A stretch of 64,000 nt of DNA from contig NZ_JARJEF010000010.1 in assembly GCF_029697505.1 (NCBI RefSeq), positions 62,001 through 126,000 on the forward strand, given 5' to 3'. The position numbers were made by a program, and so were the translations under genes. The DNA is from Pseudophaeobacter profundi (GTDB lineage: Bacteria > Pseudomonadota > Alphaproteobacteria > Rhodobacterales > Rhodobacteraceae). Below are positions 26,442 through 35,529 of the stretch, in pieces; position 1 is the stretch's first letter, and every line of letters begins with the position of its first letter. The notes beneath the pieces are model-generated. The model made no database searches, was not told the DNA's origin, and was given only the letters and a program-made list of their open reading frames with translations.

Positions 26442-27587
26442 TCAGCCACCCTGCAGCGCCTGCGACAGATCCGCGATCAAGTCATCGACATCCTCAATCC
26501 CGATTGAGATCCGCAACAGGTTTTCAGGAATGCCCGTATGCGGCTCAATTGTGTGGCGATGTTCAACCAGGCTTTCGACGCCGCCCAGCGATGTGGCGCG
26601 GTGAAACAGGTTCAGCCGCCCCGCCACCGCCAAGGCGGCTGCGCGCCCGCCCTTGACCAGGAAGGACATCAAGAACCCATACCCACCCTGCATCTGCCGC
26701 GCTGCCAGGTCATGACCTTCGTGGCTGGGCAGACCGGGGTAGAGAACCTCTTCGACCTCGGGGTGGGCGGCAAGGAATTCCGCCACGGTCATGGCATTGG
26801 CACACATCTTTTCTACCCGCAGTGGCAGGGTGCGCATGCTGCGCACCAAAAGCCAGGCCTCAAACGGGCCCATGACGGCGCCTGCCTCGTTGCGATCCAT
26901 GCAGATCGCCTCCCACACGGGGGTACGTGCACGGGTGCTCAGCACGCCGCCCAACACATCAGAGTGGCCGTTGATCACCTTGGTGGCGGAATGCATCACC
27001 AGATCAGCCCCCAACGCCAGAGGCCGGCTCAGCAACGGCGTCGCCGCCGTACTGTCGACAACCAAGAATGCGCCACAGCTTTCGGCGCAGGCCTTTGCGG
27101 CAGTGATATCAACCGTTTTCAGCCAGGGGTTTGACGGGGTTTCAACAAACACAAGCTGCGCCTCAAGCCCGGCGCACAGCTCCTGCAGCGCGCCTGTATC
27201 GCTGGCGTCGACCTCGTGCAGGGTAATGTCGCGGCGGCTGCAAAAGTCGCGGATCCATTTGGTGGTGCCCCAGTAGATCCCCGACTGTACGATCACCGCA
27301 CCGCCATTTGGCACGGTGCGAAACACGGCGGCAATCGCCGCCATTCCCGAAGGAAACAACTGCGTATCCTCGGCCCCCTCCAGACGGGACAGGATCTCTT
27401 CGCCCAACCGCACCGCATCATTATGCGAACGCAGATAGACATTATCCTCGTTCACCAGTTGATAATCCCGGTCGCGCACAAAGGTGGTTGAGGGCTGAAT
27501 GGGGGGCACCACGCCACCGCTAGCCAGATCAATGGCCCCCGCCGCCTGGGCAGCAATTGTGGCTGGTTTCATATCATTGCGCTGCAT
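26442..27587 (-). CDS. Cys/Met-metabolism PLP enzyme (cystathionine gamma-synthase/lyase family)
   Basis: A 381-residue fold-type I PLP enzyme. The PLP lysine is in HSATKVINGHSDVLGGVL, with upstream ETPSNPWLKTVD and VVDSTAATPLL. SLGGVESLVEHRHT and RISIGIEDVDDLIADL close the family signature. The reaction may be gamma-synthase, gamma-lyase or beta-lyase on cystathionine or homocysteine-type substrates; this cannot be separated from sequence alone. It is monocistronic and divergent from the GNAT gene. A start at ATG 27572 (MKPATIAA) is also possible. Confidence 0.9.
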   Translation of the reverse strand: MQRNDMKPATIAAQAAGAIDLASGGVVPPIQPSTTFVRDRDYQLVNEDNVYLRSHNDAVRLGEEILSRLEGAEDTQLFPSGMAAIAAVFRTVPNGGAVIVQSGIYWGTTKWIRDFCSRRDITLHEVDASDTGALQELCAGLEAQLVFVETPSNPWLKTVDITAAKACAESCGAFLVVDSTAATPLLSRPLALGADLVMHSATKVINGHSDVLGGVLSTRARTPVWEAICMDRNEAGAVMGPFEAWLLVRSMRTLPLRVEKMCANAMTVAEFLAAHPEVEEVLYPGLPSHEGHDLAARQMQGGYGFLMSFLVKGGRAAALAVAGRLNLFHRATSLGGVESLVEHRHTIEPHTGIPENLLRISIGIEDVDDLIADLSQALQGG

Positions 27588-27777
27588 CGTCCGGGCCCTC
27601 CGCTGTCTGTTTCGGCATATCTTTGAAGTGTGCCCCAGCCAAGTTCAATTGCTTTCCGGCCAAAACCTGCCCAGACGCAGGGTGAAAACAACCACTGCCC
27701 CGCAAACAGGCTTGAGCTTTGACACCACCCATGGTCCAGATTGCATTCCCGAAAAGGCACAGAGGATAGATGCCGCC

Positions 27778-28263
27778 ATGCCCACCCTGATCCGCCAGGC
27801 AGGCCCCCAAGATGCGGTGCAGATTGCCGACATTGCCAATCGCCTGATCCGCGACACCTTGTTTACCTTCACCACCCAGGAACGCCACCCAGATGAGATT
27901 GCCAACCGCCTGCGCAGCGACCCGCCGCCCTTTCTGGTGGCCCAGATCGATGACCGCGTCATGGGCTTTGCCACCTATGGCCCCTTTCGCAATGGTCCGG
28001 GGTATCGCCACACACAAGAACATTCGATCCAACTAATGCCTGCAGCCCAGGGCCGGGGCCTGGGGCGGTCCTTGATGCAACATCTGGAAGAACGCGCAAG
28101 GGCGCAGGATGTGCATGTGCTGGTGGCCGGGATCAGCAGCGCCAACCCCAAGGCCGTCGCCTTTCACAGCGCCCTTGGCTTTCGCCACGCCGGGCTGATG
28201 CCGCAGGTCGGGCGTAAATGGGATCAGTGGCTGGATCTGATCCTGATGCAAAAACAGCTATAG
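27778..28263 (+). CDS. GNAT N-acetyltransferase, Pat/Bar-like
   Basis: A 161-residue acetyltransferase. MPTLIRQAGPQDAVQIADIANRLIRDTLFTF and AAQGRGLGRSLMQHLEERA (acetyl-CoA loop QGRGLG) identify the GNAT fold. The layout with YRHTQEHSIQL and FHSALGFRHAGLMPQVGRKW is that of phosphinothricin/amino-acid N-acetyltransferases. ATG 27778 is chosen from the fold start; the 5' extension to 27499 would run antisense through the divergent PLP gene and is not real. The substrate is probably an amino acid or analogue. Confidence 0.85.
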   Translation: MPTLIRQAGPQDAVQIADIANRLIRDTLFTFTTQERHPDEIANRLRSDPPPFLVAQIDDRVMGFATYGPFRNGPGYRHTQEHSIQLMPAAQGRGLGRSLMQHLEERARAQDVHVLVAGISSANPKAVAFHSALGFRHAGLMPQVGRKWDQWLDLILMQKQL

Positions 28264-28265
28264 CC

Positions 28266-29474
28266 TCAGGTCAGCTGCGCCACCGCATGACCAAGACGCG
28301 TCAGCGCTTGGCGCAATTCCGCCTCGCTGGTGGCATAGGAAATCCGAAAATAGGGCGACAAGCCAAAGGCGCGCCCCGGCACCATGGCCACATCGTGGTG
28401 ATCCAGCACATAGGCGCAAAAATCCGCGTCACTTTGCAACAGATCTCCCGCCGGGGTGCGCCGCCCCAGAACGCCTGAGCAACTGGCAAAGGCATAAAAG
28501 GCACCCTCCGGTCGCGGACAGCTAAGTCCAGGTATCGCGTTCAGCCCATCAACCACCAGATCCCGCCGCGCCTGAAAGCTGGCAAGACGCTCTTGCAGGA
28601 TATCTTGCGGGCCGTTCAGCGCCGCCACGGCCGCCGCCTGCGATACCGAAGATGCACAGGATGTCGCCTGCCCCTGAATCACCGCCATCGCCGAAATCAA
28701 AGCGGCGGGTCCCCCGGCATAGCCAATGCGCCAGCCCGTCATCGCATAGGCTTTTGACACACCATTGATGGTCAGGCAGCGCTCTTTCAGCCGAGGCTCC
28801 ACCGCTGCGGGGGTGGCAAAATCGAACCCGTCATAGACCAGATGTTCGTACATATCATCGGCCATGATCCAGACATCCGGGTACTGCAGCAACAGCTCCA
28901 GCAGCGGCGCATACTCTGCCGCACTATAGGCCGCACCCGACGGATTAGAGGGAGAGTTGAACAAAACCCAGCGCGTGCGCGGGCTAAGCGCCTGCTGCAA
29001 CTGCGCCGTCGTCATGCGAAACCCGGTCTCTGCGCCGCAGGGCACCAGCACCGGCCTGCCGCCAGCCAGCGCGATAATATCGACATAAGAGCTCCAGTAA
29101 GGTGCCGGCACGATCACCTCATCCCCCGGTTCCAGGCTGGCCATGAAGGCATTGTACAGCACCTGTTTCGCCCCGGTAGAAACTATGATTTCATCCGCAG
29201 CATACTCTAGCCCCTGATCACGCAGGAACTTGGCCTGGATCGCCTGCTTCAAGGCCGGGGTGCCGCCAAGGGCGGTGTATTTGGTATCTCCGGCTTGGAT
29301 TGCATCCATGGCCGCCGTCTTGATCCAATCGGGCGTATCAAAATCCGGCTCGCCTGCGCCCAGTACAATCACCGGTCGCCCCTGCTGTTTCAGCGCCGCT
29401 GCGCGAGCGCCGATCTGCAATATCTCTGAAACTTCGATGGCATCAATACGGCTGGCCCGGCGAAAATCTGACAT
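28266..29474 (-). CDS. Class I aminotransferase (aspartate-aminotransferase-like)
   Basis: A 402-residue PLP enzyme of the AspC/AatA type. Motifs: GAGEPDFDTPDWIK, STGAKQVLYNAFMA, NSPSNPSGAAY, and the PLP lysine in INGVSKAYAMTGWRIGY; the substrate-binding Arg is in YFRISYATSEAEL. It ends convergently 3 bases from the GNAT gene. A GC hairpin lies 22 bases before its start. Because a probable pipecolate/aminoadipate pathway is nearby, a role in 2-aminoadipate transamination is possible, but general aspartate or prephenate transamination is equally likely. Confidence 0.9.
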   Translation of the reverse strand: MSDFRRASRIDAIEVSEILQIGARAAALKQQGRPVIVLGAGEPDFDTPDWIKTAAMDAIQAGDTKYTALGGTPALKQAIQAKFLRDQGLEYAADEIIVSTGAKQVLYNAFMASLEPGDEVIVPAPYWSSYVDIIALAGGRPVLVPCGAETGFRMTTAQLQQALSPRTRWVLFNSPSNPSGAAYSAAEYAPLLELLLQYPDVWIMADDMYEHLVYDGFDFATPAAVEPRLKERCLTINGVSKAYAMTGWRIGYAGGPAALISAMAVIQGQATSCASSVSQAAAVAALNGPQDILQERLASFQARRDLVVDGLNAIPGLSCPRPEGAFYAFASCSGVLGRRTPAGDLLQSDADFCAYVLDHHDVAMVPGRAFGLSPYFRISYATSEAELRQALTRLGHAVAQLT

Positions 29475-29496
29475 GATGGCGTCCTACCATGAGAAA

Positions 29497-29518
29497 GCCC
29501 CGGCACAATGCCGGGGGC
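29497..29518 (-). terminator. GC-rich hairpin between LysR gene and aminotransferase
   Basis: GCCCCGGC and GCCGGGGGC form an 8-bp stem with a 5-base loop; on the minus strand it is followed by TTTCTC. It can end the LysR transcript, and it also sits 22 bases before the aminotransferase start, where it would form part of the leader of any read-through mRNA. Confidence 0.55.
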
Positions 29519-29645
29519 AGCAGTGCCAATTCTAGGTCAGGATCGACCCGGAAACCAATCGCCAAACCGGACCCAGTGCATTCCAAAACCGACTGGGTAA
29601 GGCACTGCTTATCTGGGCCGGTTTTTCGCCACCGCAGGATCCGCG

Positions 29646-30539
29646 TTACGACCCGACTGGGTGCTGGCGCAACTGCCGGGTAATCCAGGCCTCGAATTGC
29701 TGCACCGGCTCTGCTGCCCCGCCATGCGGGCGCACCAGATAATACTGCTTGTTAGAGCGCAAGCCAGGGCCTGGAAGCTGTTTCAGTGTCCCTGCCTCCA
29801 GCTCTTGGGCGATCATGTCAAAGGGGACAATCGCCGCCCCCAGCCCAGCCACGGCCGCACCAATGACCATCGAATACTGATCAAAATAACGCCCATCCTG
29901 ACGGGGCTGCCCGTCCACTTCGGCCTCGCGGAACCAATCGCCCCAGGCACCACTGCGGCTGTCCAGATGCACCAGCGGCACCAGTGGCAGACTGGCGCGA
30001 TCATCCAATGCGTGATCAGCATAGAGCTGCGGCGCGGCAACCGGCACCATCTGCTCACCAAACAGGGCCACCATGCGGGCACCGGGCCAGTTGTCGCGCC
30101 CATAGTGGATCGCCAAATCAAAGGGGTCACGCGCAAAATCAAAGGGTTGCAACCGTGTCGACAGGTTCAGCTCTATCTCGGGGTGGCGGGCAAAAAAGTC
30201 TGGCAACCGGGGGATCAGCCAGCGATTCGCAAAGGTCGGCAAGACAGCAATCCGCAGCGCGCTGCGCCCTCCCCCCGCCGCCACCGCCTTTTGCACGGTA
30301 TTGCGCAGCGCACCAAGGTTCTGCGCCAGATCCGCCGCCAGACCGGCCCCTGCCGGGGTCAAGACCACCCCGCGCCCGACCCTTTGAAACAGGGCAAAGC
30401 CAAGATCGACCTCCAGCTCTTTGACCTTCTTGCTGATGGCGCTTTGCGTCAGGCCGATTTCTTCACCAGCGGCGGTGAAACTTTGATGGCGGGCGGCACT
30501 GTCAAAGCAGCGCAAATGGGTAAGACTGGGCAAGCGCAT
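29646..30539 (-). CDS. LysR-family transcriptional regulator (GcvA-like)
   Basis: A 297-residue regulator. HTH at residues 4-60 (LTHLRCFDSAARHQSFTAAG, LTQSAISKKVKELE) followed by the two-lobed effector domain (LRIAVLPTFANRWLIPRLPDF, IHYGRDNWPGARMVALFGEQ), which is GcvA-like. It is the second of two tandem LysR genes and begins one base after the upstream paralogue ends, so they are likely co-transcribed. Target unknown; the neighbouring aldehyde dehydrogenase/oxidase operon is the best guess. Confidence 0.92.
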   Translation of the reverse strand: MRLPSLTHLRCFDSAARHQSFTAAGEEIGLTQSAISKKVKELEVDLGFALFQRVGRGVVLTPAGAGLAADLAQNLGALRNTVQKAVAAGGGRSALRIAVLPTFANRWLIPRLPDFFARHPEIELNLSTRLQPFDFARDPFDLAIHYGRDNWPGARMVALFGEQMVPVAAPQLYADHALDDRASLPLVPLVHLDSRSGAWGDWFREAEVDGQPRQDGRYFDQYSMVIGAAVAGLGAAIVPFDMIAQELEAGTLKQLPGPGLRSNKQYYLVRPHGGAAEPVQQFEAWITRQLRQHPVGS

Positions 30540-30540
30540 A

Positions 30541-31437
30541 TCAGGCCTCCTGCGGTGGGATCTGGCCCTGCAGCCAGCTGCGGAACTGAATCAACGGGTC
30601 ATCATCCACCCGGTCGCGGGGCCAGACCAGAAAATACTCTCCCAATGTCACCGCCGGGCCGTCAATGGCAAGACAAAGCCTGCCTTCGGCGATTTCGCTT
30701 TCGGCCAGAAACGTCGGCAGCAAGGCAATGCCCAGCCCATGTACTGCCGCCTGGGTCATGGCCGAGGATTGGTCAAACAACATCCCCTGCAAGCGCGGTG
30801 CCGCGACATCATGATGGGCAAACCATTGTTCCCAACTGTCGGGGTGGGTTGCCAGATGCAACAAAGGGTATTCCAGCAGATCCGCCACCGCCGCAAGCGG
30901 TGCTGTCAGCAGGTCTGGGGCGCAGACCGGCAGCACATGTTTGGGCATCAAGGGCATGTACCCCACCCCCGGCCAATCACGGCTGCCATAGTGGATCGCC
31001 GCCTGCGCGGTGCTGGTGTCAAAACTGAACGGCAGGTTATGGGTCTGCAGGTTCACGGTAATGCCCGGATGCTGACCGACAAAATCCTTCAGCCGCGGCG
31101 CCAGCCAATGCAGCCCGAATGAGGCCAGGATCGACAGATTCAGGCTTCCCCCCGTTGGATTCGCCCGCAGCTTGACCGAAGCCTGGGCCAGTCGGGACAA
31201 GATATCGCGGGCTTCGCGCGCATAATTCACCCCACCCGGCGTCAGCTGCATCCGCATTTGATCCCGGTCGATCAGATCAACCTCCATCTGCTGTTCCAAC
31301 TGCTTGAGCTGACGACTGATCGCGCTCTGGGTCAGGTTCAGGTCCTCTGCCGCCGCTGAGGCACTGCCCAGCCGGTCAACCGCCTCCAGTGCCAGCAGAG
31401 AGGATATCGACGGCAAGAAGCGGCGCGGCGCAATCAT
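30541..31437 (-). CDS. LysR-family transcriptional regulator (GcvA-like), divergent from the aldehyde dehydrogenase
   Basis: A 298-residue paralogue of the following LysR protein. ATG 31437 (MIAPRRFLPSISSLLALEAV) is chosen because GAGGT lies 8 bases upstream and the length then matches the paralogue; longer in-frame forms would reach into the aldehyde dehydrogenase gene. HTH: LNLTQSAISRQLKQLEQQ; effector domain LNLSILASFGLHWLAPRLKDF and IHYGSRDWPGVGYMPLM. Its divergent position, 144 bases from the aldehyde dehydrogenase start, is the classical arrangement for LysR control of that operon. Confidence 0.92.
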   Translation of the reverse strand: MIAPRRFLPSISSLLALEAVDRLGSASAAAEDLNLTQSAISRQLKQLEQQMEVDLIDRDQMRMQLTPGGVNYAREARDILSRLAQASVKLRANPTGGSLNLSILASFGLHWLAPRLKDFVGQHPGITVNLQTHNLPFSFDTSTAQAAIHYGSRDWPGVGYMPLMPKHVLPVCAPDLLTAPLAAVADLLEYPLLHLATHPDSWEQWFAHHDVAAPRLQGMLFDQSSAMTQAAVHGLGIALLPTFLAESEIAEGRLCLAIDGPAVTLGEYFLVWPRDRVDDDPLIQFRSWLQGQIPPQEA

Positions 31438-31581
31438 ATGATTTGACCTCATACCTTTAGGATTTAGTTTCATGTGCAATTTGGCGATCTCCGTGTGATT
31501 TATCGGAAAACGCCCAAAGGCTCCAGCCCGAAACCCCGCGCAATGCTCATGGGTGCAACATTTCCTTGAAAGGACAGCCCA

Positions 31582-33084
31582 ATGCCACATTCCCAGATCC
31601 TCGCCGCTGCTGGCTTCAGCACCGACAGCCTGACCGGCGGCAGCCTCAGCGTCACCACCCCGGTGGATGGCAGCGAGATTGCCCGGCTCACACCACATAG
31701 CCTGGCCGAGGCCGAGGCGCAGATTGCACATGCGAAAGCGGCGTTCAAATCCTGGCGGATGGTCCCCGCCCCACGGCGCGGCGAACTGGTGCGCCTACTG
31801 GGTGAGGCCCTGCGCCGGGAAAAGGAAAATCTGGGCCGACTGGTGACACTGGAATGCGGCAAGATCTACCAGGAAGGTCTGGGCGAAGTGCAGGAGATGA
31901 TCGACATCTGCGATTTTGCGGTGGGCCTGTCGCGTCAGCTCTATGGTCTGACCATCGCCTCGGAACGCCCCGGCCACGCGATGCGCGAGAGCTGGCACCC
32001 GATGGGCACCTGTGGCGTGATCACCGCCTTCAACTTCCCCGTTGCCCCCTGGGCCTGGAATGCAGCACTGGCGCTGGTTTGCGGTGACCCCGTGATTTGG
32101 AAACCCTCGGAAAAGACCCCGCTCACTGCGCTGGCGGTACAAAAGATCTGCGACCAAGTGACGGCAGAATTTGGCGACGATGCGCCCGAAGGCCTTATCC
32201 AGACCCTGATTGGCGAACGTGACCTTGGCGAGGCCCTGACCGCATCGCCGGATGTGGCGATCATTTCCGCCACAGGCTCGGTCCCCATGGGCAAATCCGT
32301 CGCCAACGACATGTCGCAACGTCTGGGCCGTACAATTCTGGAACTGGGCGGGAACAATGCGATGATCGTGGCCCCCTCTGCCGATCTGGAAATGGCCCTG
32401 CGCGCCATCGTGTTTTCAGCGGTGGGAACAGCAGGCCAGCGCTGCACCAGCCTGCGCCGCCTGATCGTGCATGCCGATGTCTATGACGCGCTGATCCCGC
32501 GCCTGATCAAGGCCTACGCCGGCCTGCCGATTGGCGACCCGCTGGCGGAAGGTTCTTTGGTTGGGCCACTAATTGACAGCGCGGCGCTCGCGGCGATGAA
32601 CGATGCCCTGGCCCAAGCCAAGACCGAAGGCGGCAAGGTACATGGCGGCGGACAGGCTCTGAGCGACAGCCATCCAGGTGCCGCCTATGCCCACCCGGCC
32701 ATCGTCGAGATGCCAGCGCAGAGCGCCATCATGCATACGGAAACCTTTGCGCCAATTCTCTATGTGGTGAAATACGACAATCTCGATCAGGCCATCACGC
32801 TGCAAAATGCCGTGCCTCAAGGGCTTAGCTCCTGTATCTTTTCGACCGATCTGCGCGAATGCGAATTTTTCCTCTCGGCAGCGGGATCGGATTGCGGTAT
32901 CGCCAATGTCAACATCGGCCCATCTGGCGCTGAAATCGGTGGCGCCTTTGGCGGCGAAAAAGAAACTGGCGGTGGCCGGGAAAGCGGCTCTGACGCCTGG
33001 AAAGGCTATATGCGCCGCCAGACCAATACCGTGAATTACTCGCGGGAATTACCGCTTGCACAGGGCATTAAATTTGACATCTGA
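31582..33084 (+). CDS. amaB: ALDH7-type aldehyde dehydrogenase (2-aminoadipate semialdehyde dehydrogenase-like)
   Basis: A 500-residue NAD(P)-dependent aldehyde dehydrogenase. The catalytic Cys is in TAGQRCTSLRRL, the general-base Glu in LELGGNN, and NFPVAPWAWN lines the active site. The C-terminal GGAFGGEKETGGGRESGSD, then the SDAWKGYMRRQTNTVNYS stretch and LAQGIKFD, are diagnostic of ALDH7 (antiquitin/AmaB/Pcd), which oxidises 2-aminoadipate-6-semialdehyde (in equilibrium with piperideine-6-carboxylate) to 2-aminoadipate. It overlaps the FAD oxidase, as amaA/amaB are neighbours in Pseudomonas pipecolate degradation. The family is clear; the substrate is inferred. Confidence 0.9.
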   Translation: MPHSQILAAAGFSTDSLTGGSLSVTTPVDGSEIARLTPHSLAEAEAQIAHAKAAFKSWRMVPAPRRGELVRLLGEALRREKENLGRLVTLECGKIYQEGLGEVQEMIDICDFAVGLSRQLYGLTIASERPGHAMRESWHPMGTCGVITAFNFPVAPWAWNAALALVCGDPVIWKPSEKTPLTALAVQKICDQVTAEFGDDAPEGLIQTLIGERDLGEALTASPDVAIISATGSVPMGKSVANDMSQRLGRTILELGGNNAMIVAPSADLEMALRAIVFSAVGTAGQRCTSLRRLIVHADVYDALIPRLIKAYAGLPIGDPLAEGSLVGPLIDSAALAAMNDALAQAKTEGGKVHGGGQALSDSHPGAAYAHPAIVEMPAQSAIMHTETFAPILYVVKYDNLDQAITLQNAVPQGLSSCIFSTDLRECEFFLSAAGSDCGIANVNIGPSGAEIGGAFGGEKETGGGRESGSDAWKGYMRRQTNTVNYSRELPLAQGIKFDI

Positions 33085-34351
33085 GTCCACCTCGAGTCTC
33101 TGGCAAAATACCTGCCGGGAAAACCCTTCCTCCTCGGTCCTGACCGGGGAGGTAAGCGCAGACCTGGCGATTATTGGCGGCGGCTATACCGGGTGTTCAG
33201 CGGCGCTCAAGGCGCGCGAAATGGGGGCCACGGTCTGCCTGATCGAGGCCGAAACATTTGGCCATGGCGGATCTGGGCGCAATGTCGGATTGGCCAATGC
33301 CGGGCTCTGGCTGCCCCCGGAAGATATCAACGCGCGTCTCGGCCCTAAAACCGGGGCGCAGCTATCACAGGCCCTGGCCATGGCCCCCGATCTCGTCTAC
33401 GGCCTGATCGAGCACCACGATATCGCCTGTGAACCTGTCCGCAACGGCACCCTGCACTGCGCCCACGCCCCCAGCGGGATGGCGGACCTCCAGCGCCGGG
33501 CAGAACAACTGCAGGCCATCGGTGCGCCAGTTCAACTACTGGACAAGGCCGAGGCCCAGGCGCGCGTCGGCTCGCAGCAGGTGCATGGCGCCCTGTTTGA
33601 TCCCCGCGCGGGCACCATCCAGCCGCTGGCCTATGCACGTGGTCTGGCCCGTGCGGCCCAGGACGCCGGGGCTCAGTTATACGACCACAGCCCCGCCACC
33701 GCGCTGAGCCGGGGCAAGGCCGAGTGGCTGGTCACCACCCCCAAGGGGCGCATTCAGGCCAAACACCTGCTGATGGCGACAAATGGCTACGCCCTGCCCA
33801 TCGCCGGCTACCAGGCGCCGAGCATCGTACACGTGAATTATTTCCAGGGTGCCACCGCGCCACTGCCGCCTGCAATACGCAGCCAGATCCTGCCCGGACA
33901 AGAAGGCTGCTGGGATTCTGCCCTGGTGATGTCATCCTGGCGGATGGACCAACAGGGGCGGCTGGTGATTGGCGCCATGGGGGCGCTGGACCATTTTGGC
34001 AGCAAAATCCACCACAGCTGGCTCATCCGAAAACTGGCCGCACTGTTTCCGGCGCTGGCAGGCACCCCGCTGGAAAGCCTGTGGTTCGGGCGCATTGCCA
34101 TGACCTCGGAACACCTGCCCAAAATCCAGAAGCTGACGGATGGCTATGTCTGCTTTGGCTATTCCGGGCGCGGCATCGGGCCGGGGACATTGTTTGGCCA
34201 ACAGGTAGCCAAGGCCCTGCTTAGCGGCGATGAAACCGCCCTGCCCCTGCCCGTCTGCACCAACCACAGCCTCCCCTTTGCCGGGCTGCGCGGCGCATAC
34301 TACGAAACCGGTGCCACCCTGACCCATCTTATCAAAGACCGGATCGGCTAG
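33074..34351 (+). CDS. FAD-dependent amine/amino-acid oxidoreductase (L-pipecolate oxidase-like)
   Basis: About 425 residues, DAO-type flavoenzyme. The dinucleotide fold DLAIIGGGYTGCSAALKARE is near the N-terminus, GSGRNVGLANAGLW is the flavin-contact stretch, and CFGYSGRGIGPGTLFG is the C-terminal FAD motif. There is no ATG near the expected start. TTG 33074 is chosen (CAGGG 7 bases upstream), overlapping the dehydrogenase by 11 bases; TTG 33056 is an alternative. In Pseudomonas, AmaA (L-pipecolate oxidase) and AmaB are neighbours, so the same pair is likely here. Other secondary amino acids remain possible. Confidence 0.82.
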   Translation: MTSESTSSLWQNTCRENPSSSVLTGEVSADLAIIGGGYTGCSAALKAREMGATVCLIEAETFGHGGSGRNVGLANAGLWLPPEDINARLGPKTGAQLSQALAMAPDLVYGLIEHHDIACEPVRNGTLHCAHAPSGMADLQRRAEQLQAIGAPVQLLDKAEAQARVGSQQVHGALFDPRAGTIQPLAYARGLARAAQDAGAQLYDHSPATALSRGKAEWLVTTPKGRIQAKHLLMATNGYALPIAGYQAPSIVHVNYFQGATAPLPPAIRSQILPGQEGCWDSALVMSSWRMDQQGRLVIGAMGALDHFGSKIHHSWLIRKLAALFPALAGTPLESLWFGRIAMTSEHLPKIQKLTDGYVCFGYSGRGIGPGTLFGQQVAKALLSGDETALPLPVCTNHSLPFAGLRGAYYETGATLTHLIKDRIG

Positions 34352-34354
34352 AGC

Positions 34355-34394
34355 CCAAAAGAAGGGTCAGAGCTATCTCTGACCCTTCTTTTGG
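34355..34394. terminator. Strong bidirectional terminator
   Basis: CCAAAAGAAGGGTCAGAG and CTCTGACCCTTCTTTTGG form a perfect 18-bp stem with a 4-base loop, between the convergent oxidase gene and znuA. The T-rich 3' arm serves both directions. Confidence 0.9.
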
Positions 34395-34417
34395 TGATAC
34401 ATCGTGAAACGGGAAGG

Positions 34418-35485
34418 TTACTGGCAGGCCGCCATGGCATCCCCAAGCTTCTGCAAAAGCGCCGGGTAGAATTCAGCACCCAATGGGAGCCCTGTACCCA
34501 AGGGATCAATCACCACGGTTTTAGCAGCACTGCCTTCCATCACCGTGGCCACCAGATCCGGATTGAACTGCGGCTCGGAAAAGACACAGGTGACGCCATG
34601 GTCTTTTACCAACTGCTGAATTTCGGCAATCCGCGCCGGACTGGGGTCCGAGGCATCGCTCAGCGCAATCGCCCCAACCGCCTGGATATCAAAGCCCTGC
34701 TCAAAATACTGATAGGCATCGTGAAAGACGACAAACCCACCGCCGGTTAGATTGGCTGAAATCTGATCTGCCACCGCCTGAATCTCTGCCTGTCCGGCAG
34801 CGGCATTGGCAGCATAAACCGCCGCATTGTCCGGGTCCAAGGCAGAAAGTTCACCTGCGATCACCCCAAGCCAGGCCTGCGCATTTTCAGGCGACAGCCA
34901 GGCATGCGGGTCGGCGCCGGAATGATCATGCCCCGCGTGGTCGGCGTGGTCGGCGTCTGAATGATCCTTGGAATGGTCCTCTGCGTGTTCATGCTCATGG
35001 TCATGGTCATGTTCCCCATGATCTTCTGCATGATCATGGTCGCCATGGTCAGCGTGGGTGTCGTGATCATGGTCATGCCCGTGATCATCACTCGGCGCGC
35101 CTGCGTGATCGTGGGAATGCGGTTCAAAACCAACGCCTTCGCGGAAAGGAAGCACCATCGTGGCCTCGTGCTCCAGCAATTCGACAACCCGCGCCTGGCC
35201 GGCCAGCTCCGTGATGGCGCCCTGCAACCAGGGTGTCAGGGGCTCGCCCATCCAGAACACCAGGTCTGCCTGCGCCAGCGCCATCGCCTCGGAGGGGCGC
35301 ATGGAATGATTGTGCGGCGAGGCACCCGCAGGCACCACCAGATCAGGCGTAGAGATGTCCTGCATCACACGCGCAACCAAGCCATGAACCGGCGCAATAT
35401 CCGTTGCGACCCGAGGTGCCTCTGCCCAGCTGGTGCTGGCAAACCCAAGAAGGGAAACGGCTGTGGTCAGGCTGAGTTTTATCAT
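34418..35485 (-). CDS. znuA: Zinc ABC transporter periplasmic binding protein
   Basis: A 355-residue cluster A-I metal receptor. ATG 35485 gives a signal peptide (MIKLSLTTAVSLLGFASTSW, cleavage after SWA). The zinc ligands are at HNHSMRPSEAMAL and DPHAWLSPENAQ, plus a His in VVFHDAYQYFE. A long His/Asp loop (about residues 112-190, dozens of His in HDHDHD-type repeats) marks it as a zinc rather than a manganese receptor. It is divergent from zur-znuC-znuB, with Zur-box-like sites in between. Confidence 0.96.
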   Translation of the reverse strand: MIKLSLTTAVSLLGFASTSWAEAPRVATDIAPVHGLVARVMQDISTPDLVVPAGASPHNHSMRPSEAMALAQADLVFWMGEPLTPWLQGAITELAGQARVVELLEHEATMVLPFREGVGFEPHSHDHAGAPSDDHGHDHDHDTHADHGDHDHAEDHGEHDHDHEHEHAEDHSKDHSDADHADHAGHDHSGADPHAWLSPENAQAWLGVIAGELSALDPDNAAVYAANAAAGQAEIQAVADQISANLTGGGFVVFHDAYQYFEQGFDIQAVGAIALSDASDPSPARIAEIQQLVKDHGVTCVFSEPQFNPDLVATVMEGSAAKTVVIDPLGTGLPLGAEFYPALLQKLGDAMAACQ

Positions 35486-35495
35486 CGGTTCTCTC

Positions 35496-35512
35496 ATGTA
35501 ATCTTATAACAT
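35496..35512. promoter_or_regulatory. Candidate Zur box 1
   Basis: ATGTAATCTTATAACAT matches its reverse complement at 12 of 17 positions and contains the GTTAT...A-type core seen in alphaproteobacterial Zur boxes. It lies 10 bases upstream of the znuA start, so it would lie over the znuA transcription start or leader. Confidence 0.5.
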
Positions 35513-35529
35513 CTCACGGCTTGATAAAC

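Noticed and set aside
27499-27777. Longer 5' form of the GNAT gene
   Set aside because: It runs antisense through the start of the divergent PLP gene, and the acetyltransferase fold begins at MPTLIRQ.
29661-31028. 455-codon open frame on the plus strand
   Set aside because: It is antisense to the two LysR genes; composition is that of a reverse-strand shadow in GC-rich DNA.
35040-35110. Tandem short DNA repeats
   Set aside because: They are codons of the His/Asp-rich metal loop of ZnuA and need no other explanation.
34961-35509. Met/Val-rich plus-strand frame, 182 codons, looking like a membrane protein
   Set aside because: It is the antisense of the His/Asp-rich repeat of znuA; GAT/CAT repeats read as ATG/GTC in reverse.
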